From NCBI GenBank assembly GCA_937862815.1, contig CALMED010000002.1:248001-312000 (forward strand): a stretch of DNA of 64,000 nt. The letters are read 5' to 3'. Numbering within the stretch: position 1 is the first letter of the stretch; the number at the start of each line of letters is the position of its first letter. Of the stretch, positions 45,868 through 54,209 are shown piece by piece. Below the pieces are notes generated by a model that was not told the DNA's origin, searched no databases, and saw nothing but the letters and a program-made list of their open reading frames with translations. The DNA comes from an uncultured Chitinophagaceae bacterium. GTDB lineage: Bacteria > Bacteroidota > Bacteroidia > Chitinophagales > Chitinophagaceae. The position numbers were made by a program, and so were the translations under genes.

Positions 45868-46869
45868 ATGTTGCAGACTGCAGAAGACATTCAACGCCTC
45901 AACGAACGCATCACCCATGCCGGGGCCTTTGTAGACCGCCTGCGTACTGAGCTGGCCAAAGTGCTGGTGGGCCAGCATTATATGGTGGACCGGCTGCTGG
46001 TGGGCCTGCTGGCCAGCGGTCATATCCTGCTCGAAGGGGTGCCGGGCCTGGCCAAAACACTCACCATCAAAAGCCTGTCGAAGGCCATCAACGCCCGCTT
46101 CAGCCGCATCCAGTTCACGCCCGATATGCTGCCGGCCGATGTGGTGGGCACCATGATCTACAACCAGCAGGAGAACCGTTTCCTGGTACGCAAGGGACCC
46201 ATCTTTGCTCACTTTGTACTGGCCGATGAAATCAACCGGGCTCCCGCCAAGGTACAGAGTGCCCTGCTGGAAGCCATGCAGGAGCGGCAGGTGACCATCG
46301 GCGAGCAGAGCTACGAGCTCGAGGAGCCCTTCCTGGTGCTGGCCACCCAGAACCCGCTGGAGCAGGAAGGTACCTACCCGCTGCCCGAAGCGCAGCAGGA
46401 CCGTTTCATGCTCAAGGTGGTGGTGGATTATCCCCGCCGGGAGGAGGAACAGCTCATATTGCGGCAGCAAACCCAGCAGGTGGCCCTGCCCGCTGTGCAG
46501 CCGGTGGTGGCCATCCGCGAGATCATGGACGCCCGGGTGCTGGTGCGCAGCGTGTACATGGACGAAAAAATTGAACAATACATTCTCGACCTTGTAACCG
46601 CCACCCGCCGCCCGGACCAGTACGGGCTGGGGCAACTGAAACCCCTGCTAAGCTACGGTGGTTCGCCGCGGGCTTCCATCAACCTGGCCCTGGCGGCCAA
46701 GGCGATGGCCTTCCTGCAGCACAGGGGCTATGTGCTGCCCGACGATGTGCGCTCCCTTGCCGCCGACGTCCTTCGCCACCGCGTGGGACTCACCTACGAA
46801 GCTGAAGCGGAAAATATATCCGTGGAAGAAATCATACGGCAGGTGCTGGGGGCAGTGAGGGTGCCGTGA
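45868..46869 (+). CDS. MoxR-family AAA+ ATPase
   Basis: A 333-residue chaperone-like ATPase usually paired with DUF58 and von Willebrand (Bat) proteins. Walker A is LEGVPGLAKTLTIKS; the Walker B region is LADEINRAPAKVQSALLEAM; sensor I is LATQNPLEQEGTYPLPEAQ. The C-terminal lid is complete. The partner DUF58 gene lies 1.1 kb downstream instead of next door, because a repeat array and a foreign-looking gene have been inserted. Confidence 0.93.
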   Translation: MLQTAEDIQRLNERITHAGAFVDRLRTELAKVLVGQHYMVDRLLVGLLASGHILLEGVPGLAKTLTIKSLSKAINARFSRIQFTPDMLPADVVGTMIYNQQENRFLVRKGPIFAHFVLADEINRAPAKVQSALLEAMQERQVTIGEQSYELEEPFLVLATQNPLEQEGTYPLPEAQQDRFMLKVVVDYPRREEEQLILRQQTQQVALPAVQPVVAIREIMDARVLVRSVYMDEKIEQYILDLVTATRRPDQYGLGQLKPLLSYGGSPRASINLALAAKAMAFLQHRGYVLPDDVRSLAADVLRHRVGLTYEAEAENISVEEIIRQVLGAVRVP

Positions 46870-46870
46870 T

Positions 46871-47457
46871 TAGGTGGACGGTGGACGGTTGACGGCAAGA
46901 AACGTCCCTCCGGAAGAAACAGGTTATCAGCAACCTGTTGCCTGTGGGTTGTTTGAGTTGCGGGGGGGATGACGGTTGATGGCTGACGGTGGACGGTTGA
47001 CGGCAAGAAACGTCCCTCCGGAAGAAACAATCCGGTTATCAGCAACCTGTTGCCTGTGGGTTGTTTGAGTTGCGGGGGGGATGACGATTGATGGCTGACG
47101 ATTGATGGCTGACGGTTGATGGCTGACGGTGGACGGTTGACGGCAAGAAACGTCCCTCCGGAAGAAACAATCCGGTTATCAGCAACCTGTTGCCTGTGGG
47201 TTGTTTGAGTTGCGGGGGGGATGACGATTGATGGCTGACGGAGGACGGTGGACGGCAAGAAACGTCCTTCCGGGAGAAACAATGCGGTTTTGAGTCATCT
47301 GTTGGCTGTGAGTTGATTTAGTTGACGGAGAGCGGTTGACGGTTGACGGTGGACGGCAAGAAACGTCCTTCCGGGAGAAACAATGCGGTTTTGAGTCATC
47401 TGTTGGCTGTGAGTTCCTTGCGATGACAGCGGACTGCTGAGGGTGAACAGATGACGG
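46871..47457. repeat. Heptamer-based repeat array with five higher-order units
   Basis: A noncoding array built of 7-base words such as TGACGGT, GGACGGT and TGATGGC. It carries five copies of a conserved block around GACGGCAAGAAACGTCC, at 46891, 46999, 47139, 47251 and 47352 (spacing 108, 140, 112, 101). Within each block GACG/CGTC can pair around GCAAGAAA, and CTTCCGG or CTCCGG text follows. Copies 1-3 also share a GCAACCTGTTGCCTGTGG segment; copies 4-5 have a diverged version. The short frames in it are not genes. Confidence 0.92.
47442..47457 (+). repeat. Left arm of inverted repeat flanking the four-helix-bundle gene
   Basis: GGTGAACAGATGACGG matches the reverse complement of 47939-47954 at 14 of 16 positions. 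Confidence 0.6.
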
Positions 47458-47559
47458 AAGAACCGACTGGCCGGAAGGCACAAACCGGCCATCAGTTATC
47501 CGTGCACAGTGAAACGAAAGAGCTTATACAATTTTGCTACCTATTAAACACTTATAACC

Positions 47560-47928
47560 ATGACAAACTACAAAAATCTAGAAGTGTGGAAGCAGTCCAT
47601 GTTGTTGGTGAAGGACACCTATCAATTAGTGAAATCCTATCCGCGGGAAGAACGGTATGCGCTGACGTTACAGACGAAACGGGCAGTGATTTCCATACCC
47701 TGCAATATTGCGGAAGGTGCCGGCAGGTTTCATAAAAAGGACACCCTGCAATTTCTGCACATAGCAAGGGGTTCTTTGTATGAACTGGAAACTTTGCTGA
47801 ACATCGCGGTGATGGTAGAGGTCTTACCGGAAGAACAGGCAATGCCCATCATAGAAAAAATTGATACGGTGATGAAATTGCTCAATGGTTTGATTAATTA
47901 TTATAAGAAGGACAAGGCAGGTTCATGA
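47560..47928 (+). CDS. Four-helix-bundle protein (23S rRNA intervening-sequence family)
   Basis: A 122-residue protein of the S23/IVP-like four-helix-bundle family: YKNLEVWKQSMLLVKDTYQL, YALTLQTKRAVISIPCNIAE, GAGRFHKKDTLQFLHIARGS, LYELETLLNIAV. Related proteins occur in intervening sequences of 23S rRNA and as accessory (Avd-like) proteins of diversity-generating retroelements; no reverse transcriptase or variable repeat is seen here. Its composition is AT-richer than its neighbours (about 42% GC in one hand-counted line). It is flanked by inverted heptamer-type repeats and interrupts the moxR-DUF58 cluster. Its function here is unknown. Confidence 0.88.
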   Translation: MTNYKNLEVWKQSMLLVKDTYQLVKSYPREERYALTLQTKRAVISIPCNIAEGAGRFHKKDTLQFLHIARGSLYELETLLNIAVMVEVLPEEQAMPIIEKIDTVMKLLNGLINYYKKDKAGS

Positions 47929-47938
47929 ACGAAATGTT

Positions 47939-47954
47939 CTGTCATCTGTCCACC
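47939..47954 (-). repeat. Right arm of inverted repeat flanking the four-helix-bundle gene
   Basis: CTGTCATCTGTCCACC, the inverted counterpart of 47442-47457. A second GATGACAG-type word lies further out on both sides, offset by exactly one heptamer. Confidence 0.6.
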
Positions 47955-47973
47955 ACAGACTGTCATCTGAAGC

Positions 47974-48846
47974 ATGCTGACAACCCAGGACATCCTCCGC
48001 AAAGTGCGGGCGCTTGAAATCAAAAGCAAGCGGCTCACCAACCACCTGTTCACCGGCGAATACCACGCGGCGTTCAAGGGGCAGGGGATGAGCTATAAAG
48101 AGGTACGTGAATACCAGCCGGGCGATGATGTGCGGTTCATCGACTGGAACGTGAGCGCACGGTACGCTCACCCCTTTACCAAAGTGTTTGAAGAAGAGCG
48201 GGAACTCACCGTGTTTCTGCTCATCGACAACAGCGCCAGCATCCGCACCGGTACCCGCACACAACGCAAAAAAGACCTCGTGACCGAGCTGGCAGCCGTG
48301 CTGGCTTTTTCGGCCGTGAACAACCAGGACAAAGTGGGCGCCCTGATCTTCGGGAACAAAGTGGAGCGGCTGGTGGTCCCCAAAAAAGGCAAACAGCACA
48401 CCCTGTTCATCGTGCGGGAACTGCTTACGCAGGAGGCGATAGCCCCCGGCACCAACTATGCCGATGCGTTCCGCCTCTTCAGCAATTCGCAGAAGCGGAA
48501 AAGCATCTGCTTCCTGGTCAGCGATTTTTTCAGCCCGGGTTTTGAAGACCCGCTCCGCGCCGCCGCCCGCCGGCACGATGTGATCGGCATCCAGGTGTAC
48601 GACCCGCTCGATATGCAGCTGCCCGATGCCGGCCTGCTGCAGCTGCAGGATGCCGAAACCGGCTCCCTGCGGCTGGTGGACAGTTCCGACCCGGTGGTCC
48701 GCCAGTCCTACCAACAAGACTTCCACCGCCACAATACCTATGTGCGGGAAGTGTTTAAAAAAGCCGGCGCCGATCTCCTGCACCTCCGCACCGGGGAGGA
48801 CTACGTGAAAGTGTTGCAGAAATTTTTCATCAACCGCAGCAAGTAG
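47974..48846 (+). CDS. DUF58-domain protein of the Bat cluster
   Basis: A 290-residue protein. The DUF58 signature is EVREYQPGDDVRFIDWNVSA, followed by a VWA-like domain with a MIDAS motif (LLIDNSASIRTG). It normally partners MoxR and membrane VWA proteins in clusters linked to aerotolerance, envelope integrity or metal-enzyme assembly. The next gene starts two bases after its stop. The frame starts with ATG at 47974, 20 bases after the inverted-repeat arm, so the original upstream contact with moxR is lost. Confidence 0.92.
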   Translation: MLTTQDILRKVRALEIKSKRLTNHLFTGEYHAAFKGQGMSYKEVREYQPGDDVRFIDWNVSARYAHPFTKVFEEERELTVFLLIDNSASIRTGTRTQRKKDLVTELAAVLAFSAVNNQDKVGALIFGNKVERLVVPKKGKQHTLFIVRELLTQEAIAPGTNYADAFRLFSNSQKRKSICFLVSDFFSPGFEDPLRAAARRHDVIGIQVYDPLDMQLPDAGLLQLQDAETGSLRLVDSSDPVVRQSYQQDFHRHNTYVREVFKKAGADLLHLRTGEDYVKVLQKFFINRSK

Positions 48847-48847
48847 C

Positions 48848-49729
48848 ATGAAACCGGCAACCTGTACCATCGTTTGGCTGCTCCTGCTCCAACTGGCAAC
48901 CGCACAGCCGGTGCCCACGGTCACCACCGACCGCAGCACCATCCTTATTGGCGAGCCGGTTACGCTAACGTACACACTCAACGGCGCCGGCAGCGGTACG
49001 GTTGTCGCATGGCTCCTGCCCGATACGCTCAGCGGGTTTGAATACCTGGCTACCGATACAGGCAATCTGTTCCGCCGGATCATCACCCTTACCGCCTGGG
49101 ACAGTGGCGTCTGGCAGGCCGGACCGGTTGCCCTGCGGTACCGGGCTCCCGGCGACCGCAACTGGACGGAGCGGGAGTTTCCGGCGCCCCTGATCCATGT
49201 ACAGTTTGATACCACCGGCACCGGTATGATTAACTCCATCAAACCCATTGAAGAAGCGGAGGGGCCTGCCTCATTTCCATGGCATTACCTGCTGGCAGCC
49301 GGGGGGGGGCTGGCAGCATTGGCAGGGTACCTGTTTTACAGGCGACGGCGCAAGCCGGCGCTGGTATCCAGCCGGGAGAGCGGACTGTCGCCGCTCGAAG
49401 AATTTGTTCAACAGCTGGAGGAATTGCGGAAGCACGACTGGGCCGACCCCGCTGTACAGCGCAGGGGTTTGCCGGAATTGTCGGTAGCCCTGCGCCGCTA
49501 CCTGCAGCGTTGTACCGGACAGCCGCTCCTGCACCAAACCACGGGCGATGTGGCCCATACCATGCAACCGCTGTTGGAACGCAACCTGCTGCTGCAACTG
49601 CTCCAGGTGCTGCGGATGACCGATGCCGTTAGTTATGCCCGCTACCTGCCCGGCGCCCGGGATTCCTGGCAATTACTCGAAAACACGGAGCAGTTGGCAC
49701 GTGCCCTGCATAAAAACCATTTTTCCTGA
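48848..49729 (+). CDS. BatD-like / DUF4381-like membrane protein
   Basis: A 293-residue protein with a signal peptide (CTIVWLLLLQLATAQ), a periplasmic beta domain (TTDRSTILIGEPVTLTYTL) about 20-135, a TM segment (YLLAAGGGLAALAGYLFY) followed by RRRRK, and a cytoplasmic helical tail. The arrangement suits BatD- and DUF4381-type subunits, but it is shorter than typical BatD. It lies between DUF58 and the VWA gene, with near-zero spacing on both sides, so it belongs to the same complex. Confidence 0.8.
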   Translation: MKPATCTIVWLLLLQLATAQPVPTVTTDRSTILIGEPVTLTYTLNGAGSGTVVAWLLPDTLSGFEYLATDTGNLFRRIITLTAWDSGVWQAGPVALRYRAPGDRNWTEREFPAPLIHVQFDTTGTGMINSIKPIEEAEGPASFPWHYLLAAGGGLAALAGYLFYRRRRKPALVSSRESGLSPLEEFVQQLEELRKHDWADPAVQRRGLPELSVALRRYLQRCTGQPLLHQTTGDVAHTMQPLLERNLLLQLLQVLRMTDAVSYARYLPGARDSWQLLENTEQLARALHKNHFS

Positions 49730-50733
49730 TGCTTTTCGAATGGCTGCAACATATCACCTTCGCTTACCCCTGGGTACTGCTGCTCATCACGCTGCTGCCG
49801 TTGATGGGTTGGTGGCAACACCGCAACCGCCGGAAGCACACGGCCGCCGTTACTGTGTCCACCCTGGCCATCCGGCGCAGGGTCACCAGCTGGCGGCAGA
49901 GCCTGGCGGGTGTGGTACCTTATGTGCGGCTGGCGGCCCTGACCCTGCTGATCGTGGCATTGGCAAGGCCGCAGACCCGCAACGACGAACAGCGGGCCGA
50001 AGGGGAGGGGATCGACATCCTGCTTTGCCTCGATGTGAGCGGCAGCATGCTGGCCGAAGACTTTCTGCCCAACCGCATGGAAGCCGCCAAGGAGGTGGCG
50101 TCGCGTTTTATACAGGCACGTCCAACCGACCGCATCGGGCTGGTGATTTTTGCCGGGGAACCTTTCACGCAGTGTCCGCTTACCACCGATCATGCCGTAT
50201 TGCTGGCGCAGCTGTACCATGTGCGCAGCGGTATGCTGCAGGACGGTACCGCCATTGGCTCGGGACTGGCCACCAGTGTGGACCGGCTCAAAGACAGCGA
50301 AATCAGCAGCAAAGTAATCATCCTGCTTACCGATGGCGAGAACAACGGAGGTTTGATTCCGCCGGCCACAGCCCGCGACATCGCCCGGCTCTACGGCATC
50401 AAAGTGTACACCATTGGTGTGGGTACGGAGGGCTATGCGCTGATGCCCCAGCAAACCGCTACCGGCATTATCCGCAGCCGTGAAAAAGTGAATATTGACG
50501 AAGCCCTGCTTACCGATATCGCCACAGCCACCGGGGGGCGGTATTTCCGGGCACGCGACAATGCGGGACTTACTTCCATTTATGCGGAAATTGACCGGCT
50601 GGAAAAGACGCGGATGCAGATCACCACCTACGCCCGTTATGCCGAAGCGTTTGCCCCTTTTGCACTGGCCGCCTTGCTGCTCCTGCTGCTCGAAGCCTTT
50701 CTTCGTTACCGGCTCTTCCGCCGTTTTCCCTGA
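49729..50733 (+). CDS. batA: BatA-like von Willebrand factor A membrane protein
   Basis: A 334-residue protein. An N-terminal TM segment (YPWVLLLITLLPLMGWW) and a second one (LAALTLLIVALARPQ) precede a VWA domain with the full MIDAS motif (LLCLDVSGSM, later LTDGENNGG). A C-terminal TM segment (FALAALLLLLLEAF) ends it. It overlaps the previous stop (TGATG). BatB, BatC and full-size BatD, often next in Bacteroidetes, are absent here: the next gene is rsgA. Confidence 0.9.
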   Translation: MLFEWLQHITFAYPWVLLLITLLPLMGWWQHRNRRKHTAAVTVSTLAIRRRVTSWRQSLAGVVPYVRLAALTLLIVALARPQTRNDEQRAEGEGIDILLCLDVSGSMLAEDFLPNRMEAAKEVASRFIQARPTDRIGLVIFAGEPFTQCPLTTDHAVLLAQLYHVRSGMLQDGTAIGSGLATSVDRLKDSEISSKVIILLTDGENNGGLIPPATARDIARLYGIKVYTIGVGTEGYALMPQQTATGIIRSREKVNIDEALLTDIATATGGRYFRARDNAGLTSIYAEIDRLEKTRMQITTYARYAEAFAPFALAALLLLLLEAFLRYRLFRRFP

Positions 50734-50765
50734 GCACTGTCTTTTTTCTCTCTCAATGCGATCCG

Positions 50766-50773
50766 TTAATTTG
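50766..50773 (+). promoter_or_regulatory. -7-like box TTAATTTG of rsgA
   Basis: A near-match to TAnnTTTG with five bases (CAGGC) before the ATG at 50779. It would again give a very short or absent leader. Confidence 0.4.
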
Positions 50774-50778
50774 CAGGC

Positions 50779-51705
50779 ATGCGGGCAGTTGTGTATAAAT
50801 CCACCGGAAGCTGGTACAACGTAAAAACGGACGGGGGGCGTTTTGTGCAGGCTCGTATCAAAGGGCGTTTTAAGATGGACGGAATCACCTCCACCAACCC
50901 CCTGGCAGTAGGCGATGTGGTGGAGCTGGAGCCCGATAACGAGGCGGAGCAAACCTGGATCGTCGCCGCCATTCACGACCGCCGCAATTACATCAACCGC
51001 CAGAGTCCGCACCGGCGGCATCAACACCACATCGTGGCCGCCAACCTCGACCAGAGCATCCTCTTTGCCACGTTGCGGGAGCCCCGTACCTCACAAGGTT
51101 TTATTGACCGTTTTCTCATCGCCTCCGAGGCCTATCACATCCCCGGCGTGGTGGTGTTTAACAAAGCCGACCTGTACCGAAGCAAAGAGCTGGACCAGTA
51201 CGAGGAGTGGAAGGCCATGTATGAAGCCATCGGCTACCGGGTATTCCTGGTATCAATGGAGCGACAGGAGGGGGTGGATGAACTGCGGGCCTGTCTCGCG
51301 GGCAAGATCAGCCTCATCAGTGGACATTCAGGTGTGGGAAAATCAACATTTATCAACGCAGTTCTGCCCCACCTCGACTTACGTACAGAAGAGGTAAGCG
51401 GCTGGAGCGGAAAGGGGATGCACACCACCACTTTTGCAGAGATGTTTGACCTGCCGTTCGGGGGAGCGATTATTGATACACCGGGGGTGAAGGAGTTTGG
51501 GTTGGTGGACATTTCCCGGCAGGAACTGTCGCACTATTTTCCCGAAATGCGGGAGCGGCTGCAGAACTGCCAGTTCAACAATTGCCTGCACCTGGAAGAA
51601 CCGGGTTGTGCTATTAAGGAGGCGGTGATGAGCGGGCAGATTCACCCGCTGCGTTTCAGCAGTTACTGCGGGATTCTGGCAACGATCGAAGAAAAAAATT
51701 ATTAG
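50779..51705 (+). CDS. rsgA: Small ribosomal subunit biogenesis GTPase RsgA
   Basis: Circularly permuted GTPase for late 30S maturation. It has 308 residues: an N-terminal OB-fold (VDVVELEPDNE-like wording, GDVVELEPDNE), G4 NKAD, then G1 GHSGVGKST, G3 DTPGVKEFG, and a C-terminal zinc knuckle (CQFNNCLHLEEPGC). All motifs are intact. Its stop overlaps the convergent small gene by four bases. Confidence 0.95.
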   Translation: MRAVVYKSTGSWYNVKTDGGRFVQARIKGRFKMDGITSTNPLAVGDVVELEPDNEAEQTWIVAAIHDRRNYINRQSPHRRHQHHIVAANLDQSILFATLREPRTSQGFIDRFLIASEAYHIPGVVVFNKADLYRSKELDQYEEWKAMYEAIGYRVFLVSMERQEGVDELRACLAGKISLISGHSGVGKSTFINAVLPHLDLRTEEVSGWSGKGMHTTTFAEMFDLPFGGAIIDTPGVKEFGLVDISRQELSHYFPEMRERLQNCQFNNCLHLEEPGCAIKEAVMSGQIHPLRFSSYCGILATIEEKNY

Positions 51706-52040
51706 GAAGCGGCAGGGGCGGGCGCATCCGAATCTTCGGGGTGTGCCTCCTTGAGCAGATCCACGAGTTCGGCGATGGCGGCGTTTTCAAAATAATCGCT
51801 GCGTTCTTCCAATGAGGGGAAAATGCTGATGCCGTTGAAGATGTTGAAGGACAGGGTAAGCGAAGTACCCTTGTACAGGAAATCCCAATACAGCGCCTGG
51901 AAATCATCCAGCTTCCGGGTGAAGGAGATGTTCAGCTTGTCGGCCAGCAGGTCGGCCCACCGGAAAAATTTATCATAGCTGGCATTATCGTCCAGGATGG
52001 CTTCGTTATAACCGACGTGATTGCGTAATGTGGGATTCAT
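51702..52040 (-). CDS. Conserved hypothetical protein
   Basis: A 112-residue soluble, acidic protein (NHVGYNEAILDDNASYDKFF, TRKLDDFQALYWDFLYKG, NIFNGISIFPSLEERSDYF) ending in an acidic Pro/Ala tail. I do not recognise a family. It is the last gene of a minus-strand group with the small lipoprotein and the gamma-carbonic anhydrase. Confidence 0.75.
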   Translation of the reverse strand: MNPTLRNHVGYNEAILDDNASYDKFFRWADLLADKLNISFTRKLDDFQALYWDFLYKGTSLTLSFNIFNGISIFPSLEERSDYFENAAIAELVDLLKEAHPEDSDAPAPAAS

Positions 52041-52074
52041 AGCACGGGTGTTTTATGGTGATGGAACTTTTGGT

Positions 52075-52260
52075 TTAACTTTTGAATTTTTTCGCTTTGG
52101 GCAGCTTCTCGCCGCTCAGGATCTTTTCCGCTCCCACATTTTTACCATTGGACGGACAGCCTTCCTTCGGCTTTTTGAGTACGCTGCAACTCATAAAAAA
52201 AGACACCATCAGGAGGTAAATAGCTGCCCGGATCATAGAAATGTTATAACGTTTTTGCAT
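52075..52260 (-). CDS. Small lipoprotein
   Basis: A 61-residue peptide (53 if the ATG at 52236 is used). The hydrophobic stretch IRAAIYLLMVSFFMSC ends in a lipobox-type Cys, followed by SVLKKPKEGCPSNGKNVGAE and a Lys-rich tail. It is probably a small membrane-attached lipoprotein. It lies between the carbonic anhydrase and the 112-residue gene on the same strand. The longer frame to 52368 overlaps the carbonic anhydrase gene and is rejected. Confidence 0.75.
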   Translation of the reverse strand: MQKRYNISMIRAAIYLLMVSFFMSCSVLKKPKEGCPSNGKNVGAEKILSGEKLPKAKKFKS

Positions 52261-52309
52261 AAGACATTGTTTGGGGCAGTTTCGTTGCCGGAAGCCTGCC
52301 AATATTGTG

Positions 52310-52831
52310 TTAAGGTTGTTCCTTAAACCAACCGGCGTACCGGATGTAGTTGTTGGCGATGCGGTCAATTTCGCCGCTGATCAGCGCTTCGCTGATGTCT
52401 TTCACCTTCCGGGCCGGCACCCCTGCGTAGATACTTCCTGCCTGCACGATGGTGCCCTCCAGTACCACGGCTCCCGCCGCAATGATGGAATTGCTGTGCA
52501 CCACCGCATTGTCCATCACAATGGCGCCCATGCCAACGAGTACGTTGTCGTGCAGGGTACACCCATGAACAATGGCATTGTGCCCGATGCTCACGTAATT
52601 GCCGATGATGGTCTTTGTCTTCTGGTAGGTGGCGTGCAATACGGCGCCGTCCTGCACATTCACCTTATTGCCCATCCGGATGCTGTTGACATCTCCCCGC
52701 ACCACTGCGTTAAACCAAACGCTGCACTGGTCGCCCATGATCACATCGCCAACCACGGTTGCATTAGGGGCCAGGAAGCAATCGTTGCCAAATTGGGGTG
52801 AAACGCCTTCTACGGGCAAAATCAGTGCCAT
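52310..52831 (-). CDS. Gamma-carbonic anhydrase-like hexapeptide-repeat protein
   Basis: A 173-residue left-handed beta-helix protein. Hexapeptide text includes APNATVVGDVIMGDQ, VWFNAVVRGDVNSIRMG, NVQDGAVLHAT and SIGHNAIVHGCTLHDNVLVGMGA, broken as SIGHNAIVHGC and VGMGAIVMD. The His ligands in VLHAT, IGH and IVHG fit a zinc or iron site. Whether it hydrates CO2 is not shown by the sequence. It is divergent from the aminotransferase. Confidence 0.9.
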   Translation of the reverse strand: MALILPVEGVSPQFGNDCFLAPNATVVGDVIMGDQCSVWFNAVVRGDVNSIRMGNKVNVQDGAVLHATYQKTKTIIGNYVSIGHNAIVHGCTLHDNVLVGMGAIVMDNAVVHSNSIIAAGAVVLEGTIVQAGSIYAGVPARKVKDISEALISGEIDRIANNYIRYAGWFKEQP

Positions 52832-52953
52832 ACTGCTGGTTTTGGGTTCTTGTGCCGGCAGGGTTCCGGTCCACCCTACAAATATCCTTTATTTGGCCGG
52901 TGATTTAAAGCGTAATTTTACCCGATATCCCATCGTAAGAATCCTATAACAAC

Positions 52954-54144
52954 ATGACCAACCGGGAACTCTTTTTGCAGCATGTGGCCCAAACATCACC
53001 GGCACCCCTGGCGCTGGAAATCGTGGAGGCAGAAGGCTGCCGCATGCGGGATGCCGCGGGTACATCCTACCTCGACCTCATCGCCGGTATCAGCGTGTGC
53101 AACGTGGGGCACCGGCATCCGCGGGTGCTGGCTGCCATCCGGGAGCAGCTCGATAAATACCTGCACCTGTTGGTATACGGCGAATTGGTGCAGAGTCCCC
53201 AGGTGCAGTATGCCCATCTCCTCACCCAACACCTGCCGGCCACCCTCAACGCGGTCTATTTCACCAACTCCGGCGCCGAAGCCACGGAAGGGGCCATGAA
53301 GCTGGCCAAGCGGGTAACCGGCCGCACCCGCATCCTGTCGTTCCGCAACAGCTACCATGGCAGCACCCAGGGGGCGCTGAGCATCATGGGCGACGAGTAC
53401 TGGCGCAACGCCTACCGGCCCCTGTTGCCCGGGGTGGACCAGGGTGTTTACAACGACCTTGCCTCCCTGGAACTGATCACGGAAGACACCGCCTGCGTGG
53501 TGGCCGAAACCATCCAGGCCGAGGTGGGTGTGCAGGCCCCGCTCCGGGAGTGGATACAGGCGCTGCGGGACCGCTGTACGCAAACCGGCACCCTGCTGGT
53601 GCTGGATGAGATCCAATGCGGTTTCGGTCGCAACGGTTCGCTGTGGGCCTTTGAACAGTTTGGAGTGGTGCCTGATATCCTGCTGCTGGGCAAAGCCCTT
53701 GGCGGCGGGATGCCACTGGGCGCTTTTGTGGCCGACCGGAAACTGATGTGGCAGCTGACCGACCGGCCGGTGTTGGGCCATATCACCACATTTGGCGGGC
53801 ACCCGGTATCCTGTGCCGCCGGTAAAGCGGCGCTCGACGTGTTGCTGGAGGAACAACTCATTCCACAGGTGCATGAAAAAGAGATTCTCTTCCGCACCCT
53901 GCTGCGCCACCCGGCCATCCGGGCCATCCGTTCGCGGGGTTTGCTGATGGCCGTGGAGTTCGACAGCTTTGCCACCAATAAGCAACTGATTGATGCCTGC
54001 ATCGGAAAAGGCGTGCTCACCGATTGGTTTTTGTTTGCCCCGCACTGCCTGCGCATCGCCCCGCCCTTAACCATTACCGAAGCCGAAATCCGCGAAGTCT
54101 GCGGGGTGATCCTGAACTGCCTGCAGGAGTTGTTTCCCGCATAA
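52954..54144 (+). CDS. Class III PLP-dependent aminotransferase
   Basis: A 396-residue enzyme of the acetylornithine/ornithine/4-aminobutyrate aminotransferase group. Motifs are YFTNSGAEATEGAMKLAKR, SYHGSTQGALS, LLVLDEIQCGFGRNGSLWA and the PLP Lys in LLLGKALGGGMPLGAF. The substrate is not determinable: there are no arginine-pathway genes nearby. A TTTG/TAATTTTA pair at 52892 and 52913 may be its promoter. A bidirectional terminator separates it from the convergent big outer-membrane gene. Confidence 0.9.
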   Translation: MTNRELFLQHVAQTSPAPLALEIVEAEGCRMRDAAGTSYLDLIAGISVCNVGHRHPRVLAAIREQLDKYLHLLVYGELVQSPQVQYAHLLTQHLPATLNAVYFTNSGAEATEGAMKLAKRVTGRTRILSFRNSYHGSTQGALSIMGDEYWRNAYRPLLPGVDQGVYNDLASLELITEDTACVVAETIQAEVGVQAPLREWIQALRDRCTQTGTLLVLDEIQCGFGRNGSLWAFEQFGVVPDILLLGKALGGGMPLGAFVADRKLMWQLTDRPVLGHITTFGGHPVSCAAGKAALDVLLEEQLIPQVHEKEILFRTLLRHPAIRAIRSRGLLMAVEFDSFATNKQLIDACIGKGVLTDWFLFAPHCLRIAPPLTITEAEIREVCGVILNCLQELFPA

Positions 54145-54156
54145 CGGCTAAAAAAT

Positions 54157-54186
54157 ACGGCCCCGTTACAGGGCCGTGCTTTTTTA
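54157..54186. terminator. Bidirectional terminator
   Basis: ACGGCCC/GGGCCGT with a short loop is flanked by T-runs on both strands (GCTTTTTTATTG on plus; ATTTTTTAGCC on minus). It serves the two convergent genes. Confidence 0.9.
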
Positions 54187-54209
54187 TTGTTAATCCGGTT
54201 GATCAGCTA

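Noticed and set aside
46871..47457. CRISPR array
   Set aside because: Units vary in length (101-140 bases), the words between blocks are themselves repeats rather than unique spacers, and no cas gene is nearby.
46794..47492. Several overlapping frames in the heptamer array encoding Pro/Ser/Thr/Asn-rich peptides
   Set aside because: They arise from the 7-base repeats, which rotate the frame; the frames have no start signals or family motifs.
47560..47928. Diversity-generating retroelement with the four-helix-bundle gene as Avd
   Set aside because: No reverse transcriptase and no template/variable repeat pair were found nearby.
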